Assembly (NCBI RefSeq): GCF_964204865.1
Contig: NC_135263.1
Location: forward strand, 19,327,426-19,391,425
Direction: 5' to 3'
Length of the DNA: 64,000 bases
DNA from: Styela clava
Taxonomy: Eukaryota > Chordata > Ascidiacea > Stolidobranchia > Styelidae
The notes under the pieces were generated by a model that searched no databases, was not told the origin of the DNA, and was given only the letters and a program-made list of their open reading frames with translations. Numbering within the stretch: the stretch's first letter is position 1; each line of letters starts with the position of its first letter. Shown here in pieces: positions 59,735-64,000 of this stretch. The translations under genes and the position numbers were made by a program.

Positions 59735-60222
59735 TAGAGAGAGAGAGATTTTATTATTTCGTCAACCAAAAAACGTAAAAAATAGTCATCAGTAAAATAG
59801 CACTAGCAAAAAAAAATTTTTGTTTGGTATGGACAGGAGGAAGCGATACGACCATACGGTCATCGAAGTCAGCTCCCACCATATAGGATTTACATATTTA
59901 TACCGGTGGAGAGGAAAGCCGATAAGACGGCTTATCCAAATGGCGAACCACGGCCTCTCGTCCGGTCACCATTTCATGTCGGGTATGGGATTAGTTAGTT
60001 ATTTGTTTTTCGGAAGCATGGACTTGGTTGTGGAGGAAGCCGTAACGGACCAGCGGTTACGTGAACCCCCCTACGGCGGCGAGGAGTTCAGCAATCCTCT
60101 CGCACATAATCATCCTGCGTGGGAATCGAATCGAACCTGCGAACCCATGCAGAGTAATCAGAGGTGCGGTGGCGAGCGTATTCCTAACGCTTAGCACGAT
60201 GAGCCACACCGCCGCGCTCTCA
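59735..60222 (-). repeat. SINE copy, antisense, with an extended 3' tail
   Basis: The tRNA-like head ends at ~60222 (GAGCCACACCGCC), the inverted B box is GAATCGAATCGAACCTGC, and the body continues to ~59885. Beyond it lies the ~150-bp segment shared with 27106-27235, ending in a GA-rich run. This copy may preserve a longer SINE or its parent LINE tail. Confidence 0.75.
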
Positions 60223-61679
60223 CATAAGTGGGAAAACACATCACGACAATCATACTGAAAAAAATAAATTCATAAACAGCATACATAAACACGAGAAAAT
60301 AAAATTCACAGGCGAAGCTTATTTGTAAAGTTGTAAACAATTTGATGAGCGATTAAATTTGTAATCTTGAGCATTTGCCAGTGATGGTCAGTCATAAACG
60401 TATCTTAGTTCTGACACCAGTTACCGACTCAAAATCTTCAGCATGCAGTCATCTCGGCTTCTCTAAACTGATATCCCAAACTAATAACTCTTCTTGCCGA
60501 ACGCTTTAATATCCAACTGTAAAAACTTATATGATTTTTCAGACAATATAACTCTCTTTTATGATTATCATGAGCTTCTCTTGAAGATCCAGATCTCGGA
60601 TCAAAGATAAGTAGATAACGGTCTTTAGTCGTCGCTCCAATATGAGTCCCATTCTTTTCCCATGAAATAGCCTACATGGAATCAGGTCTCTACCTGTGTT
60701 CATTTCAAATACTATGTGCCCGTACCATGTAGAATGGTCGTTGTTAACATTTTCGTTTCCATGCCCATTTCATGTTTACACTTAATACAACCAAAAAATT
60801 TTTATTACAAAATTACAAAGAAAGGATAAGATATTAGTTTTATCCCAAGGAAAGTCGATAATACGACTTATTACAGCGGGTAAGCTCATATGAGAGAATA
60901 TTTATACTTAATTTTGTGATCGGTAAACTACTGTTAATATCGCTCTTAGCTCTTTGATGACGTTATGCCCTAATATGAGAGAAGCGATAAAACCTTCCAG
61001 CCGTGACGTAAAGTGCAAATCGTATAAATAGCGTGGATTTCAAAATCGCCTGTCAGACGTCTGAAAATGTCGACTCAGCTCAGACAGGAAATACTCCTTT
61101 ATAATGACTTATTGTTGGTTTAGCATGTATTTTCAGTCATATATACTATCCCTGACCATCCCTGGCGCTGTGTTGTTTTGATAAATATGATTTCGACTGC
61201 TCCATAGTTGGCAGAAGTATGGAGATTTTTTGTATGTAAAAAAAACGTAAAATTGATGGTAATTTTAACGCGTAAATGCGCGTATGGGATTGTTTACGTC
61301 GTTCTACGCTCATTTTCGTCGAAAAAATTTAATTTTTTTGCATTGGGGGTGGTCTGTGCAGTAATAATAAGAGCTGTGACGTCATCAAAATCCGTTATTT
61401 TAGCGTTGAACTTGATACACCTGTAAATACAATTGTGAATTTCAGAGCAATAACCATTTATGCTATAATAGTCGTTTCGTTATTGTTTTGTTAGGAAAAA
61501 GTTGAAGAAAAAATTAATTAATTAGGAATTAATTATTAACCCTCTACTGTACACAGAATTTCTCAAGGTCCAATTTTTTTTTTAGAAATTTTTGAGATTT
61601 TTTTGCATAAAAATTTTTAAAAAAAGTTTAAAAAGACCATGTCAACTGAATTAGGTCAATAGCGCCGAGAAGGTTAACA
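60223..61679. other. Intergenic stretch with no recognised gene
   Basis: AT-rich sequence without protein-like frames or definable element ends. Long T and A runs occur near 61570-61630. Confidence 0.45.
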
Positions 61680-61912
61680 TGTCGTACCACGTCGATTGTT
61701 CTCGTTCGGTTATCAGTCCATGTCGGGTATTGGATTACTTAGCCGGGTATTTGGATATATATATACGAAATATATATATGAACTTGATGGTAGAGGAATC
61801 CGTAACCGACCGGCGATACGCGAACCACCCTACGACCTTGAGGAGTTCAGCAATCTTTTCACATAGAATTATCCCCCATGCCCAGGAGATTCGAACCCTT
61901 GCAAGGTAATTG
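61680..61912 (-). repeat. SINE copy, antisense, with an AT-rich insertion
   Basis: The body from CGTTCGGTTATCAGTCCATG to the inverted B box GATTCGAACCCTTGC matches the family. A ~25-bp TATATA-containing segment near 61757-61782 replaces the usual TTTTCGGAAGCATG. Confidence 0.7.
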
Positions 61913-63206
61913 CTAATAGTTAAAGCGATGAAAATATATTCTATGTAATCCAAATACCATTTTTTCTCAGCCCAAGCCATGTCGATTCCTATTAGTTTCA
62001 ACTGTCCTTTGGTAGAACCATTCTCCGTAGAACCTTTGCTTTACATTTATTTCCACGTCCTCTATGAGATAAGCGGAATCAAGCTACAGCCACTTACCAC
62101 GGGGAAAAATCGTGTGATGCAAGGAATTAGTTTTCCAAATTCTTTTTTGATATTTCCTTTACGATAAAGGATGGATAACCCCTTTAACAAAAATAGCAAC
62201 TTTTATGAAAAACGAAAAGATAAATACGAGTGTCGTCCAGCTCTAACTACATTTTCGTTACCCAATTAATGATCCATTTTGATTTTGCATGTTTTTCCAT
62301 TTGTTGTACAGACCGTTACTTTTTTTTTTGAACTTGGAATATAAACAATAATCAATCCAAATACTTTGTTACTGATTTTAGGCGGTATGTATGGCTGGTT
62401 TCGATTTGTAAAATGCAATGTTTTTGTCAATTGGTCTACGGATGCTTCTGGTGTGCGAAATATAATGAGAACCGTTCCTATGAGTTCACAACGATTCCTC
62501 AAATAAATCAAAAAAGCACATTTAAATTTTTGTTATATGCGATCCGCGAATTTAGGGATAAAATTTATCTCAGGTGTTTCATCATAGGACGAAAGTAGGC
62601 CTACTGCTTCTATAATAAACATGGAATGTCCATGTTCCCAAGGTCACCAATTTGGGTGCCCTACGAGTCTACGACACCTATACGCCTTTATGGAGCTTTG
62701 CACATTATCGATATACTTTGATTTTGTACGAGCACACTCATTGATTATTCTTACTAATGCCAAAAGTATTTGAACTCGCATTCAATCCGTTATTTGATAA
62801 TCCTAAACTTTTTTGTAGCCTCATTTTCTTTCTGGCACATAACACCACGATGAATTTACGTCATTTAGTTAGTGTTAGACTATATCGCATGCACATATAT
62901 AATATATTCTCTTATTCTACATAAGAGCAAACAATTTTGGCAAGTTCGTGATTTTAGCAAAATTTCGCAGCTGTGGTATGTCGAATCCATCACAACCTCG
63001 GAACTACGCAATTAAATCAAGAAGCGTAAAGATTTGCACACAGATATAATAAATAAAATATAATGGACGATGGTAACTATAATTATAACAATCTCAGTAA
63101 AATGCACTATCAACTGTTTTAAATTTTTAAACATAAAAATACCGATACTTGGATGAAAGGGCGAAATACCGTCAGCTTTGAAAAAATTCAACAATATGAC
63201 CCCTAG
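61913..63206. other. Intergenic stretch 3' of the Rab gene
   Basis: No gene or defined repeat recognised. It is AT-rich, with runs such as T11 near 62330. Confidence 0.45.
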
Positions 63207-63940
63207 TTATTTACAACAACCGGATGTCCATACTTCTTTATTAGATTGTTCTTCTAAGTGAAATTTTCGGCTATTTGTTCCTGTACCAGTAATTCCATTT
63301 TTGGGAAATAAATTTGCTCCACTTTTTGCTAATATTGTCTTTATGTAAATATCTTCAATAAGTGATGTGAAAGCGGCCTCGACATTTGTGCATTCTAAGG
63401 CAGAAACTTCAATATACCTCAAATCATTTTTTTCTGCAAATGCTTTTCCGCTTTCTATTGTAACTTTTCTTGCCCGTTTTAAGTCGATTTTATTGGCGAT
63501 AAGAACTACCTGCAAAAAGTTAATTAATAAAAAATAATTAAAAAAAATTAATACACATTTATATCACGAGCATGCGACACTGATAAAGTTTTGATAAAGT
63601 TTTCGACACTAATTGGTTTTATGAGCCTTCCCTCAAAAACTAAAACACAGTGTGATAAGAACAGTTTTATACTATATTTATATTTTTATTTTATATGTTT
63701 AATAATATGTCATAATCAAACATATAAAGCAAACTTTTATGCAAAGTTTTGCTAGTTTTAGTTTCAATTTCTCACCTGACATGAGGGTAATGTATATGCT
63801 TTGATTTCAGACAACCAGTGAGCTAAATTGTCATGTGAGCGAGGATTTGTGACATCATAAACAAGTAAAACTCCTATTGCCCCTCTATAATATGCCGACG
63901 CCAACGCCCTATATCTTTCTTCGCCGGCCGTATCCCATAT
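63207..63940 (-). CDS. Rab11-type small GTPase, last two exons only (5' part outside the window)
   Basis: A membrane-traffic GTPase of recycling endosomes, by family. Exons are complement(63776-63940), 55 codons, and complement(63207-63509), 100 codons plus TAA, with GT-AG splicing. Visible motifs are [20 protein letters not shown] (G3/switch II), [15 protein letters not shown] (G4), IEVSAL (G5), STNVEAAF-like CTNVEAAF, and a C-terminal SGCCK prenylation site. The switch II and AFAEKN...NVEAAF blocks are closest to Rab11/Rab25. The catalytic Gln of DTAGQE is Glu here (DTAGEE), and Rab25 also lacks the Gln (it has Leu). NKIDL replaces the usual NKSDL, keeping Asn, Lys and Asp. The G1 and switch I exons lie beyond 64000. 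The divergent tail makes a lineage-specific Rab11 paralogue likely. Confidence 0.88.
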
Positions 63941-64000
63941 CTGTGAACAAATCCACCGACCTGTGAGATAAAAATAGCAAATAGGGGAGTATGCTATATG

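Overview
The window is a piece of AT-rich nuclear DNA from an invertebrate animal. The evidence is spliced genes with GT-AG introns, recognisable metazoan orthologues (class I alpha-mannosidase, USP12/46, RPL21, PMS2, a Rab11-type GTPase), a tRNA-derived SINE family, and dense, mostly dead DNA transposons, chiefly hAT-type. A tunicate or another marine invertebrate would fit (short introns, many GGTACCGG palindromes), but nothing here fixes the species and I hold that loosely.

Layout. 0-4.3 kb: a broken copy of a repetitive invertebrate protein family (conserved CxxC-rich N-terminus), split by a 1.93 kb THAP-bearing inverted-repeat transposon that itself carries a SINE; then a small MITE. 4.3-8.2 kb: intergenic, with one TIR element and an 84-bp tandem duplication. 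8.2-10.3 kb: a single-exon Golgi alpha-1,2-mannosidase I (GH47). 10.3-12.7 kb: nothing recognised. 12.75-32.9 kb: a transposon-dominated block. It holds a nested set at 12.75-16.7 kb, several hAT elements with readable 8-bp target-site duplications, an inverted pair of a CXC-protein-bearing repeat, and a foldback element whose arms are minisatellites.

33.3-40.7 kb: an eight-exon USP12/46 deubiquitinase with an unusual ~200-residue Ser-rich insertion. 40.7-45.4 kb: mostly unrecognised. 45.4-48.6 kb: ribosomal protein L21 in four coding exons, with a dead hAT transposase antisense in its third intron. 49.9-54.2 kb: a decayed hAT transposon split by a very young 1.93 kb element with 421-bp direct terminal repeats. 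55.7-57.9 kb: a single-exon PMS2 mismatch-repair gene on the minus strand. 58-62 kb: SINE copies and a MITE. 63.2-64 kb: the last two exons of a Rab11-type GTPase on the minus strand, running off the window.

The five cellular genes are unrelated housekeeping functions (N-glycan trimming, deubiquitination, translation, DNA repair, vesicle traffic), and I see no sign that they form a pathway. What stands out is how well the insertion history can be read. In two cases (131-2061 and 50805-52737) ignoring the insertion plus one target duplication puts the interrupted protein back in frame, which independently confirms the element boundaries.
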